Source: Bin55 sp028819195
Lineage (GTDB): Bacteria; Pseudomonadota; Gammaproteobacteria; Pseudomonadales; Azotimanducaceae
Length of the DNA stretch: 64,000 nucleotides
Assembly: GCA_028819195.1 (NCBI GenBank)
Contig: JAPPMF010000017.1
Span: 16,859 to 80,858 of the forward strand
Direction of reading: 5' to 3'
Below the pieces are notes generated by a model. That model was not told the origin of the DNA, ran no database searches, and worked only from the letters and a program-made list of their open reading frames with translations. Shown here in pieces: positions 44,623-53,670 of this stretch. The first letter of the stretch is position 1, and each line of letters begins with the position of its first letter. The position numbers and the translations under genes were made by a program.

Positions 44623-45011
44623 TTGAAAAAACTGCTGGTTTTGTTTGTGTTTTCGGTCTCTACGGTGTGTCTCAGTTCTTGTTCCCCAAACATCGTCGTA
44701 CCGAGCAGTCCCGCCATAGGCTGTGAACACGTTCCGCTAGACAATATATTGCCAGGAATTGGGACCGAGAATCCCCAATACACTCTCGACGTGAGCACTA
44801 TCGAAACGATAAGCGACTCATTCCTGGTCAGAAAGTATCAGATTTCACACTAACGAGTTTGGATGGGGACGAAGTGTCTCTATCTTTATCTGATGTTCTC
44901 TTAGAAAATGACGTGGTACTCATTGACTTTTGGGCATCTTGGTGTGGACTGGGTATCGCAAGCTTCCCAAAATTAAAGGGGACTACCAACTTGTTTAGTC
45001 AAAGTACCTAG
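44623..45011 (+). pseudogene. Decayed tandem copy of the TlpA-like lipoprotein
   Basis: The copy begins at TTG 44623 with a lipoprotein signal (CLSSC) and repeats the neighbour's CEHVPLDNILPG motif. Around 44810-44850 the frame shifts. In the next frame the sequence continues as RNDKRLIPGQKVSDFTL, then FWASWCGLGIASFPKLK, matching the intact gene position by position. The active site has lost its second Cys (WCGLG for WCGPC), and the protein stops at 45011, before the rest of the thioredoxin fold. The combination of frameshift, lost Cys and truncation shows it is not functional. Confidence 0.85.
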
Positions 45012-45027
45012 AAGTCCCGTAGCTGCG

Positions 45028-45147
45028 ATGAACGTATTTCAGACTCATTACAATTTTTGTCGGTTGCATAAATCGCTCCAAATCAGTCCAGCGATGGCGG
45101 TTGGGATTTCGGACCCGCTGTATAACGAACGTTTATTGTGGATTTAG
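45028..45147 (+). pseudogene. C-terminal remnant of a transposase
   Basis: The 39 codons ending at TAG 45147 contain HYNFCRLHKSLQISPAMAVG and ISDPLYN. This closely resembles the C-terminus of transposases that end 'YNF-RxHK(S/T)LxxTPAMAAGxTD'. The fragment has no N-terminal catalytic part. Together with the OrfA remnant at 43692 it brackets the TlpA duplication. Confidence 0.75.
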
Positions 45148-45293
45148 TTGATAAGAGTGCCAAGACTTGGAAACACGGACCGAAAAAAGGAACGCAATAT
45201 GGCACGAAAAATCCTAAAATTACTGTACAAAGTTAAACTTTACACTACTAAAAAACCGGTTTAGTATAAAACGAAATCGTAACTAATTCAAGC

Positions 45294-45944
45294 ATGTCTC
45301 AGGCTCAATCGCAGAAAAAACCTATGAACTTAAAGGTACGACTACTATTGGTCGTTACCGGTATTTTGTCTATATTCGTGCTGTACTTTGTGTCTGGTTG
45401 TATGTCTTTAGCACCTCCAAGTAATACAGAAAACCTGTGCTTGATCTTTGCAGAAAAACGTGGCTGGTATCGACAAGCGAAACGCGCCGAGGACAGATGG
45501 GATATCCCCAAGACAGTGCTAATGTCGATCATCAATCAAGAATCGAGCTTCGTTCATAATGCATTACCGCCACGTACCAAGATTCTCGGTTTAATCCCGT
45601 GGAAACGTCCTTCTACAGCGTATGGGTATGCACAAGCATTAGACATTACCTGGAATGACTATCAGGCACGGAATAATAAAAAACATGCACGACGCACACG
45701 TTTTAAAGATGCGATAGATTTCGTCGGTTGGTATCTTGATATGGCCGCTAGGGCGACAAACGTGTCGCGAGACGACGCGAAAAACCTTTATGTCATTTAC
45801 CACGAGGGTATCACCGGTTTCGAGAGTAATGACTGGAAGAAAAAGCGGTTTTTACTGGTAGCGGCTACGAAGGTGGAGAATCGAGTCAAGACCTATCAAT
45901 CACAGTTAGCAAACTGTGATCAAGGTCCCGCGCGTCGACGTTAG
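45294..45944 (+). CDS. SLT-domain lipoprotein, putative lytic transglycosylase
   Basis: This 216-residue lipoprotein has a lipobox FVSGC ending at Cys36. The lysozyme-like SLT fold has the catalytic Glu83 in IINQESSFVHNA and the TAYGYAQAL motif (about 108-116). Lytic transglycosylases cleave peptidoglycan and form 1,6-anhydro ends. ATG 45294 is used, but ATG 45324 would still precede the signal segment. The catalytic core is short and lacks accessory domains, so it may act in local wall opening. Confidence 0.85.
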   Translation: MSQAQSQKKPMNLKVRLLLVVTGILSIFVLYFVSGCMSLAPPSNTENLCLIFAEKRGWYRQAKRAEDRWDIPKTVLMSIINQESSFVHNALPPRTKILGLIPWKRPSTAYGYAQALDITWNDYQARNNKKHARRTRFKDAIDFVGWYLDMAARATNVSRDDAKNLYVIYHEGITGFESNDWKKKRFLLVAATKVENRVKTYQSQLANCDQGPARRR

Positions 45945-45960
45945 AAACACACTACCAACT

Positions 45961-47091
45961 TTATTCTTCGAGTTTACCCTGATAGGTAACTCGGTAGATC
46001 TTGCCAAAATGGTCGTCTGAGATATACAGTGAACCGTCTCGTGCTACCAAGACATCAGCTGGTCGACCCAACATAATTTTGTCTCTGATAAGCCAGATAC
46101 TGATGAACGGTTTATATTCTAAAATTTCGTCCTTCATCTTTACGACACTCACCTGATAGCCCACTAGTTCACTCCGATTCCAACTTCCATGTTCAGCTAA
46201 GAAGAGTGCGTTCTTGTAGCTTGCTGGAAATTGCTTTTTATCGTAGAAATCTATCCCGAGGACCGCTGAATGAGCTTGGATGTTCAACTTTGGCGCTACG
46301 TATGTTACGTCGTCATCGGCTTGCTCGCCATATTCCGGATCGAGGATGTTGTCGCCATGAATGAACGGAAATCCATAATGTGCACCAGGTTCATCAACGA
46401 CATTGATTTCTTCGGGTGGGATGTCGTCGCCCATCCAGTCACGACCATTGTCCGAGAACCACATCTTGTTGGTTTCCGGGTGCCAGCTTGAACCTACTGA
46501 ATTACGCACGCCATGAGCATACACCTCCATATCGCCATTGCTGGGATCAATTCTCACAATACTCGCAAAACGTTCGTCATCCTTGAGACAAACATTACAC
46601 GGCGCTCCTACATTGACATACAAAAAATTGTCTGGTCCAATTGACATGTACTTCCATCCGTGATATCGGATTCCATCACCCGGTAGCTTATCGGTTACAA
46701 TCTCCGGTTGGGGAGAAAATCGATAAGTTTCTTCGATGTCTTCGTATCGCAGAATCTTGTCATAAGCGGCAACATAAAGATCACCGTTGAGTAACGCCAA
46801 TCCCGATGGTACTTCTAGTTTTTCGGCAACAACAAAGACATCTTCTGCACCTTCTAGAACTGCGTAGAGTTTGCCTTCGCCACGCGAGCCAACAAACAAT
46901 ATACCCGATTCAGTTTCAGCCATTTGTCTAGCGTTGGGTACTTTATCAGTGTACAGATCAATTTTGAAGACATGACCGTCGTCGTCTTGGATTGTTTGCG
47001 GCATATCTTGTCCTGTTAGAGAACCAGTTGTTCCCCAGCCGATTATGCCGAGAACCAACAACCAACGAGTTGCTTTTAGCCTCTGAAACAT
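45961..47091 (-). CDS. Exported PQQ-type glucose/sorbosone dehydrogenase-like beta-propeller
   Basis: From ATG 47091 (preferred over TTG 47124) the protein has a signal peptide (about residues 1-28). A six-bladed propeller follows, with the family segments NARQMAETESGILFVGSR, VPSGLALLNGDLYVA, YMSIGPDNFLYVNVGAPCN, AHGVRNSVGSSWHPETNKMWFSDNGRD, GAHYGFPFIHGD and AEHGSWNRS. These match the soluble aldose sugar dehydrogenase / L-sorbosone dehydrogenase superfamily, which oxidises sugars in the periplasm with PQQ. No pqq synthesis genes are present here, so the cofactor would come from elsewhere. Divergent from dinG. Confidence 0.87.
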   Translation of the reverse strand: MFQRLKATRWLLVLGIIGWGTTGSLTGQDMPQTIQDDDGHVFKIDLYTDKVPNARQMAETESGILFVGSRGEGKLYAVLEGAEDVFVVAEKLEVPSGLALLNGDLYVAAYDKILRYEDIEETYRFSPQPEIVTDKLPGDGIRYHGWKYMSIGPDNFLYVNVGAPCNVCLKDDERFASIVRIDPSNGDMEVYAHGVRNSVGSSWHPETNKMWFSDNGRDWMGDDIPPEEINVVDEPGAHYGFPFIHGDNILDPEYGEQADDDVTYVAPKLNIQAHSAVLGIDFYDKKQFPASYKNALFLAEHGSWNRSELVGYQVSVVKMKDEILEYKPFISIWLIRDKIMLGRPADVLVARDGSLYISDDHFGKIYRVTYQGKLEE

Positions 47092-47169
47092 AAAATTTTG
47101 TTTTCCAAATTTGTTCTCGTTCAAGTTCCGATAATTCTATAGCTTCTTGTTCTCGTAGCACTCTTAATT

Positions 47170-49245
47170 ATGCAACTTCGAATATCCCCCAACGTGAAAA
47201 AACTGTACCAGAACTGGCTTAATCAGCAGGGATTTAAGTCGAGGATCGGACAGAAACAAATGATGAGCTTTATCGATTCAGTCATCAATAATCCCGATTC
47301 TAAGATCGGAGTTGTTGAGGCACCGACGGGAATTGGAAAGTCGATAGCATATGCAGCGACGGTCATCCCTCTCGCGAAATCTCTCGATAAAAGAGTCATA
47401 TTGGTTACGGCGACCGTTGCTCTGCAAGAACAGTTACAAACGGATGTTTTACCCAGTTTAGCGCAAGCCAGCAGCGAACAACACTTTTCGTTTGTCTTGC
47501 TTAAGGGACGGCGGCGCTACGTTTGCACTAATCGCTTGAAGAACATTGTAGGACCGGAAACCAGCGGTAGCATGAAGGCGATGTTGGATGGTGGTAATTC
47601 CAGTATCGCCAATCTCAATCATCTGTTAGATCAATTGTATGAACACCTCTGGGACGGCGACTTGGATTATTCACCTGTAAAACTCAATGATTCACTCAAA
47701 TTTCGAATTACAACAGATAGTCGTGGATGTTCACGAGAACAGTGTCCTGAGTATCGTGAATGTCCTTACTTTACGGCTATTAAGAAAAGTAGAAAAGCAG
47801 ATGTCGTGCTCACCAACTACGATCATTTGTTGTCCAACTTAAGAGTGGATAACAACATTTTCCCGGCGTTCGATCGCGCGATTGTGATTTTTGATGAATC
47901 ACAAAACTTAGCTGCTAAAGTACAGACGGCATTTTCCTTGCAATGTAACTTAATAACGTTGTCCGAGACACTGCAACAGACGCTGGGGACTATGATCGTG
48001 GCACTACAAAAGGTTGTTAAACCAATACCTGGTTACGACATCGATTGGGAGCTGTTATCCAGCTCTCGTCAGAACGCGGTTTTCGCTTTGAAGAATTTGA
48101 ATAGTCTTATAGTGGACTTAGACTTTCGGAAGGACGATGCTGAACAAGATCGATCGATTCATCGCTTTGTCGATGGTTTGATATCCAACGAGTTGTCGGA
48201 ACAAATGCTACAACTGCTAGTAAATCTAGAAAACGTTCGGGGGCAGCTCGTACAGGGCTATGGAGCGTTACTTGCGACTCAAGAAGATACGGAGGTTAAT
48301 GCTTTACCCACTAAATTTGTCGAGTTGTTAGATTCACTAGCGCTAGTTCTTTCTCTGCTCGAAGAGGCTGTTGGCCTTTTTCATTGCTATTCTGAGTCAT
48401 CTGATGAATACGCACCGGCTCGGTGGATTGAAAAGAGTAATACTGAAGAGAGTCGGTATGTATTACGTTCCGTTCCTATTGAAACCGGTTCCCTCGCGTC
48501 GAAGTATTTGTGGGAACACATCGATCGCGCAATACTAACTTCGGCGACTATCGACGCAAATGACAACTTCCAACATTTCTTACTGAATGTTGGCTTGAAC
48601 CATTCGCCCTTCGTCGATACTTTGTTGGTTGACACTCCATTTGATTTGACCGATTGTGTATCACTACAACTACCAAAGTTCAAGTATGAACCGAAGCAAA
48701 AAGTGCGCGAAAAGTTCGTCGCTGAACTTGCTACCAAACTGCCGTCGTTTTTAGGACAGAGTCAAAGTGCACTCGTACTATTTACGTCTTGGAGTATGCT
48801 GCTTGAGATTCTCGATAAACTGTCGCCAACGGTCAAAGAGCATTGTTATACGCAACAACGCGAAGGCGGAATACCACTCTTGTTAGAAGAGCATAAACAG
48901 CGAATTGACGCCGGTATGAAGAGTTATCTGTTTGGTACTAATGCGCTACGTGAAGGAGTGGATCTCCCGGGAGACTATTGTCAACACGTTATCATTACGA
49001 AACTTCCGTTCGAAGTTTTCACTGACCCTGTCTACCGGTCTAAACATGAACACTTACAGGCTGCAGGTTTGTCGGAAAGTGAGATATATACGACTTTGCA
49101 GATTGCATCGACGATACTGAAGTTGAAACAAGCTTGTGGTCGGTTGATTCGAACTGAAACTGATCGCGGCCGGATCACGATTTGTGATAAACGTATTCAG
49201 GGACAGTTCAAGCGTATGCTAAACGCATTACCGTATCAGAATTGA
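47170..49245 (+). CDS. dinG: ATP-dependent DNA helicase DinG
   Basis: This 691-residue superfamily 2 helicase of the XPD/DinG group unwinds DNA and R-loops during repair and replication-transcription conflicts. Walker A is EAPTGIGKS (residues 50-58). Four Cys of the iron-sulfur cluster are visible: one in RRRYVCTNRLK near 119, then SRGCSREQCPEYRECPY near 190-205. Next come ADVVLTNYDHLL, the Walker B region IVIFDESQNL (DESQ in place of the usual DEAH-type ending), LTSATID and the C-terminal CGRLIRTETDRGRITICDKR. The length fits the family (about 715). Confidence 0.93.
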   Translation: MQLRISPNVKKLYQNWLNQQGFKSRIGQKQMMSFIDSVINNPDSKIGVVEAPTGIGKSIAYAATVIPLAKSLDKRVILVTATVALQEQLQTDVLPSLAQASSEQHFSFVLLKGRRRYVCTNRLKNIVGPETSGSMKAMLDGGNSSIANLNHLLDQLYEHLWDGDLDYSPVKLNDSLKFRITTDSRGCSREQCPEYRECPYFTAIKKSRKADVVLTNYDHLLSNLRVDNNIFPAFDRAIVIFDESQNLAAKVQTAFSLQCNLITLSETLQQTLGTMIVALQKVVKPIPGYDIDWELLSSSRQNAVFALKNLNSLIVDLDFRKDDAEQDRSIHRFVDGLISNELSEQMLQLLVNLENVRGQLVQGYGALLATQEDTEVNALPTKFVELLDSLALVLSLLEEAVGLFHCYSESSDEYAPARWIEKSNTEESRYVLRSVPIETGSLASKYLWEHIDRAILTSATIDANDNFQHFLLNVGLNHSPFVDTLLVDTPFDLTDCVSLQLPKFKYEPKQKVREKFVAELATKLPSFLGQSQSALVLFTSWSMLLEILDKLSPTVKEHCYTQQREGGIPLLLEEHKQRIDAGMKSYLFGTNALREGVDLPGDYCQHVIITKLPFEVFTDPVYRSKHEHLQAAGLSESEIYTTLQIASTILKLKQACGRLIRTETDRGRITICDKRIQGQFKRMLNALPYQN

Positions 49246-49269
49246 ACAGCCAACGACTGATAAACTGAG

Positions 49270-52005
49270 TTATTTCGGTGGTTTGAGATGTGCCTTTGCA
49301 GCGTAGTGAAACCGTTCACGTAAAGGTTGCTCACCATAAGCCAACGAGCACCACTGTTCAATTAACGGTTCGATTCTCTGTTCGTCAGCTTGACCGCCAC
49401 TTGATAAGCCTTGTTGTAAGCGTGACACTTGGATCTGCATCCGTTTTGCGGCGTCTGTCTCGGGCGACGGTACATCCGCGAGAATCTCGGTACGAAGGAC
49501 GATGTCATGCAGTGAAATCGCGTTTTTGCTCGCAGTTTCGGCCGAACGTTGGAGAAACCACGGCCGAAAGTCGCCGAGTTTCGTTTGGAATTCTTCACTA
49601 ATTTCTTCGTCTCTTGCTTCAAGTTCACTTAACTCTTTATCAAGTTCTAATAAAGATTCAAGATTTTCGTAAATTTCGCGCACTTTGTATTCAGCAAGTT
49701 TTTGCTTGATCGCCGTCGTGAGATCAGAAACTTTGTCGGTCAACTTAGCGTGTATTCGCTTTGGTAGATCAATGTTCTCGATTCGCGCCACAGTATCTTG
49801 CAATACTTGGTTAACGGATTGGTTAATGGAATCACTGCTTTGTTTTGATAAGTCTTCCAAGGACTTAACTAGGCGTTCAGCCTCTTCGATATTCTCATTA
49901 ATTTCTGAGCGGCGCTGTTCTTTCTGAGTCGTTCTCAAATCAAATGCTTCATTACAAAGAGAAGAAAATTCACGCCATAATCGCCCTTCAAACCTAGGTC
50001 CAGCCGTCGGGGTCGACTTCCATTGACCTTGCTGTTTAACTACGAAATCGAGCAAATTTTCTATCGTTAACTCATCATTACTAAGTGCTTCACGAACTGA
50101 TTCGACGATAGCTTGTTTTTGTTCTTTGTTAGTATCCCAGAATGCAGTTATGGTTGAACGTAACTCTTTAATGTGCTTATCAAACTCTTTCTGGAGTGGT
50201 TTGTTTTCAGTTCGTTCTACCGGAAACAACGTTCGCCATTTCGCAACTGTGGTTTTTAGTATATGTTGGGCTTCACTCCAATCCATGTTTTCAATGTCGG
50301 ACTGTTCATTGAACGAACGTAATTGTTCAACTATAACTGCGCGTGCTTGGAGATTTCGTTGGCGAAGTTTAGCGCGCTTTTCAAACCAATCTTCGCAAAC
50401 TTTAAACGCTTTTGCAGCGGCGTTATCGTATCGGTCTTGCAATTCTCTTTCGGTACGGGTCCGCGGAGGACTCAATTGAATCCATGCTTCCCGTAGTTCC
50501 CGAATCTTCTCAAATTGTTGTTCCGGTGCCAATGGGTTACGAGCCAATTCTTCGATAACTTTGCAAAGATCCTCTCGTTTAGGTGTCTCGGCGAATTCCT
50601 GCCAGCCAACCAACTTTCTTACCGACGCTGATACCGGTGCGAATAATATTGCCATTTTTCGTTGCTCGTCGCGCGGCAATCTATTCATCAATGTTTGCGC
50701 TGCTCGTTCTTCCGATTGCGCTTTTTTAAGTTCTCCACGTTCGACGAATTTCGTAACTGACGTTAAATGCTTATGAAATTGATCGACGTGTTTGGTACGC
50801 AAAGCATCGCAAAGTTCAATTCTCTCTTTTAAAGTCGTTGACAGTGCAAGCAACGATGAATTCCACTCCTCATGCTCCGGTTCGCTTTTTACATTGAGTG
50901 TCCGTATGAATTTGTCGATCACTCGAATACGTGCTTTAGCGCGATCGTAGGACTGCCAAATTTTTCGCCAGTCGCGAATAGATTTATCTGGAGTCGTCCA
51001 TGCGATAGGTTTCAGCAATCGTTCAACAGTTTGTTTTTGTTCGGCGCGAACCTGCTGTCTTCGAATTTCGTTGCGCTTCTGATTTGCTAGGCGATAGAAT
51101 TCATCAGCAGTTTCGCTAGGCGCGGCTCGTACCTTGAGAGCTTCCAACCAATCATGTTCGCATGTGTCAATTTCTTCAACTGTACCGTTACAGTTCTTCA
51201 ATTTCATGAGTATCGCGGCAAAATTTACAGTTTGCTCAGGGGACTCTTGCAATTGGTCGTCGCGTTGTGGAAACTCTTTGGCTAGGGAATCGGTGTCGAT
51301 ATCAATCTCGCCTTGTTCCTTGAGACGTCCATTGAGAAGATCAATTTGTTCCAATATTCCAGTCCATTCACGTTCCACTGCTGAACGTCGTGCATGGTAA
51401 TGGACGTCTTCGATGGTCGTACTTTTGGCGCGTTCGACGATTTCGAGAGCTAGTTGTTCTAGGCGACTTTTTTCTAGAACTAACTCTCGATGAACACTGA
51501 GGCGATCTCGTACAAGCCGATTTAAACTCTTATCGCGATTGCGGCTTTGCTTTTCTATTTCGGAAACGAGATTTAGGTCTTCGATTTGCTTTGAAACTGC
51601 TAGTCTGATTTCTCGGTCCGGCATCGCCATGATGATTGCAGCACCTTGTTCTACCGAATCCAACTTTGATACCTGGTCAAGAATTAGTCTTGGGTCCTCG
51701 ATTCGTTGTAATCTCAACGGAAAAATTCGCGGATCTTGAGCAAGCTCATGGTTGTCATCTATTTTTTCGGTGATATGTTCACAACAAAATCTCGACAGCA
51801 ATTCGTTATCCATAAACTCTCTGTACAAGTCCAGTGAATTTGCTTTGCGCAGCGCCGATTTACGTACACTGAGGTCGTCGTCTGTACGAGCAACACGAGA
51901 ATAGTCATCGAACGATAGGTTGTTAAGCTGTTCAAGTGCAGCCTGACGTACCAACGGATCGGCATGATCTAATCTTGGTTTTCGCTTAAAAATGGATTTG
52001 AACAT
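49270..52005 (-). CDS. DUF349 domain protein
   Basis: This 911-residue soluble, charged, mostly helical protein consists of DUF349-type repeats (for example W-x-x-I-x-x-D-x-A-K and W...LFPVERTENKPLQKEF segments). The N-terminus is a short HEAT-like region (LDHADPLVRQAALEQLNNLS). Long coiled-coil stretches run through about 160-250 and 700-830. DUF349 proteins occur widely in bacteria without a settled function. The start is ATG 52005. It stands between dinG (convergent) and the nrdAB genes, without clear coupling to either. Confidence 0.85.
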   Translation of the reverse strand: MFKSIFKRKPRLDHADPLVRQAALEQLNNLSFDDYSRVARTDDDLSVRKSALRKANSLDLYREFMDNELLSRFCCEHITEKIDDNHELAQDPRIFPLRLQRIEDPRLILDQVSKLDSVEQGAAIIMAMPDREIRLAVSKQIEDLNLVSEIEKQSRNRDKSLNRLVRDRLSVHRELVLEKSRLEQLALEIVERAKSTTIEDVHYHARRSAVEREWTGILEQIDLLNGRLKEQGEIDIDTDSLAKEFPQRDDQLQESPEQTVNFAAILMKLKNCNGTVEEIDTCEHDWLEALKVRAAPSETADEFYRLANQKRNEIRRQQVRAEQKQTVERLLKPIAWTTPDKSIRDWRKIWQSYDRAKARIRVIDKFIRTLNVKSEPEHEEWNSSLLALSTTLKERIELCDALRTKHVDQFHKHLTSVTKFVERGELKKAQSEERAAQTLMNRLPRDEQRKMAILFAPVSASVRKLVGWQEFAETPKREDLCKVIEELARNPLAPEQQFEKIRELREAWIQLSPPRTRTERELQDRYDNAAAKAFKVCEDWFEKRAKLRQRNLQARAVIVEQLRSFNEQSDIENMDWSEAQHILKTTVAKWRTLFPVERTENKPLQKEFDKHIKELRSTITAFWDTNKEQKQAIVESVREALSNDELTIENLLDFVVKQQGQWKSTPTAGPRFEGRLWREFSSLCNEAFDLRTTQKEQRRSEINENIEEAERLVKSLEDLSKQSSDSINQSVNQVLQDTVARIENIDLPKRIHAKLTDKVSDLTTAIKQKLAEYKVREIYENLESLLELDKELSELEARDEEISEEFQTKLGDFRPWFLQRSAETASKNAISLHDIVLRTEILADVPSPETDAAKRMQIQVSRLQQGLSSGGQADEQRIEPLIEQWCSLAYGEQPLRERFHYAAKAHLKPPK

Positions 52006-52278
52006 TATGGAAGTTCAGTGTATGTGTACACCGTGCGTGGGTTGCGAACCCACTACATCTCATTGTTTTAGTCGACTGTGTGTTCGAAGTAAGGTATTTT
52101 ACAACGATAGATAGCTTTCTTTGTAACTATATGTCGATTTGTAACAGAATATTACAAAACCTTACATATAGCGAGGTAATTTCCGCTATTGCAGTTCGTT
52201 CGTCTGCGACAGAAATTAGCCGCTTTGAGAGTTTAACTCAACTGTTTGACTAGAAGTCGTGAATGTAGGGTACTAAGG

Positions 52279-53469
52279 TTAGTCCCAACTTAGCATACTA
52301 CGATCTTGATACTGTGTTACACTCGTCTCAAAAAAGTTTTCTTCCTTTTTCAAGTCCATCATTTCTGCCATCCAAGGAAATGGATTGGTGGCGTCAGCGT
52401 AGTGTTTGGGTAATCCGATGCTAGTGAGCCGACGATTCGCGATGTAATGCAAGAATTTTGTCATCTCACGCGCATTCATTCCGAGAACCCCACGCGGCAT
52501 TGTATCGTGTGCATAGTCGACTTCTAATTGTGTACCCTCTACAATCATACGGGTTGCGAGATCTTTCATCTCTTCGTCCCACAGTTCGGGATTTTCGGCA
52601 ATAATCGTGTTGATTACATCGATACCAAAATTCAAATGCATCGATTCATCGCGCAGAATGAACTGAAACTGTTTAGTCGTTCCGGTCATTTTGTTGCGTC
52701 TTCCCATAGAGAGTATTTGAGAGAATCCACAGTAGAAGAAGATCCCTTCTAATACGCAATAAAACGCGATGAGGTTTTTGAGTAGGGCGCGATCCGTTTC
52801 AGGTGTTCCTGTCGTGAAATTAGGATCAGATAGTTCTTGTGTGTACCGTAATGCCCACGCGGCTTTACGGGCGACCGATGGTACTTCGTGATACATGTTG
52901 AAGATTTCACCTTCGTCCATACCTAACGATTCAATACAGTATTGGTAGGCATGAGTGTGAATCGCTTCTTCAAACGCTTGTCGTAACAGATACTGACGAC
53001 ATTCAGGATTGGTAATCAAGCGATACACAGCTAGCACCAGATTATTAGCGACTAGCGAGTCTGCGGTTGAGAAGAATCCTAAACTTCGTTTGACGATGCG
53101 CCGTTCGTCTTCAGTAAGACCATCTTCGGATTTCCACAGAGTTACATCAGCACTCATACTGACTTCTTGTGGCATCCAATGGTTGGCGCAGCCGTTCAAG
53201 TACTTTTGCCATGCCCACATATATTTGAACGGTACGAGTTGGTTCAAATCGGCGCGGCAATTTATGATGCGTTTTTGGTCGACAGTTACTCGTTCGTAGT
53301 TGTCACCAAATTCCTCAAATTCAGCGGCTGCTAAGGTTTCGCTGTTATTTGAGTCTGTATCGAAGTTCAATGGGGCTTCCCAATCGGTTGAGTTAGCTGT
53401 TTTCTGCTTTAACGATACATTTTCCATTTCTGGTTCGACGTCAGTGTCGTCGTGCCACTTTAGTCCCAT
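52279..53469 (-). CDS. nrdB: Class Ia ribonucleotide reductase beta subunit NrdB
   Basis: This is the 396-residue R2 subunit that carries the diiron-tyrosyl radical needed by NrdA to make deoxyribonucleotides. Metal-site segments: FFSTADSLVANNL (about residues 128-140), RQAFEEAIHTHAYQYC (about 160-175), VLEGIFFYCGF and LRDESMHLNFG. A 50-residue acidic, low-complexity N-terminal extension precedes the core. The start at ATG 53469 has a strong AAGGAGGAG. It lies 201 bases downstream of nrdA on the same strand. Confidence 0.95.
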   Translation of the reverse strand: MGLKWHDDTDVEPEMENVSLKQKTANSTDWEAPLNFDTDSNNSETLAAAEFEEFGDNYERVTVDQKRIINCRADLNQLVPFKYMWAWQKYLNGCANHWMPQEVSMSADVTLWKSEDGLTEDERRIVKRSLGFFSTADSLVANNLVLAVYRLITNPECRQYLLRQAFEEAIHTHAYQYCIESLGMDEGEIFNMYHEVPSVARKAAWALRYTQELSDPNFTTGTPETDRALLKNLIAFYCVLEGIFFYCGFSQILSMGRRNKMTGTTKQFQFILRDESMHLNFGIDVINTIIAENPELWDEEMKDLATRMIVEGTQLEVDYAHDTMPRGVLGMNAREMTKFLHYIANRRLTSIGLPKHYADATNPFPWMAEMMDLKKEENFFETSVTQYQDRSMLSWD

Positions 53470-53670
53470 AATTCTCCTCCTTCAATGAAGACTGCATGGT
53501 TCGATTCCTTGTGATTCTCGTATGACCTAGGTCATAAACTAATATGATAACTAATTTACAGAATTCTAACAAGTCTTTTTCTGGTTTAATTTTTAAAAAT
53601 ATTGATTCTTGGTAATTCGAACGGTACGAAATGCTTGTTTTACGAGATTTGTAATCGCATCCGATGACGA

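Noticed and set aside
45199..45264. 21-residue frame with AAGGA eight bases before its ATG, between the transposase remnant and the SLT gene
   Set aside because: It is too short to judge, lies in IS-derived debris and has no known homologue; the ribosome-binding-like sequence may be chance.
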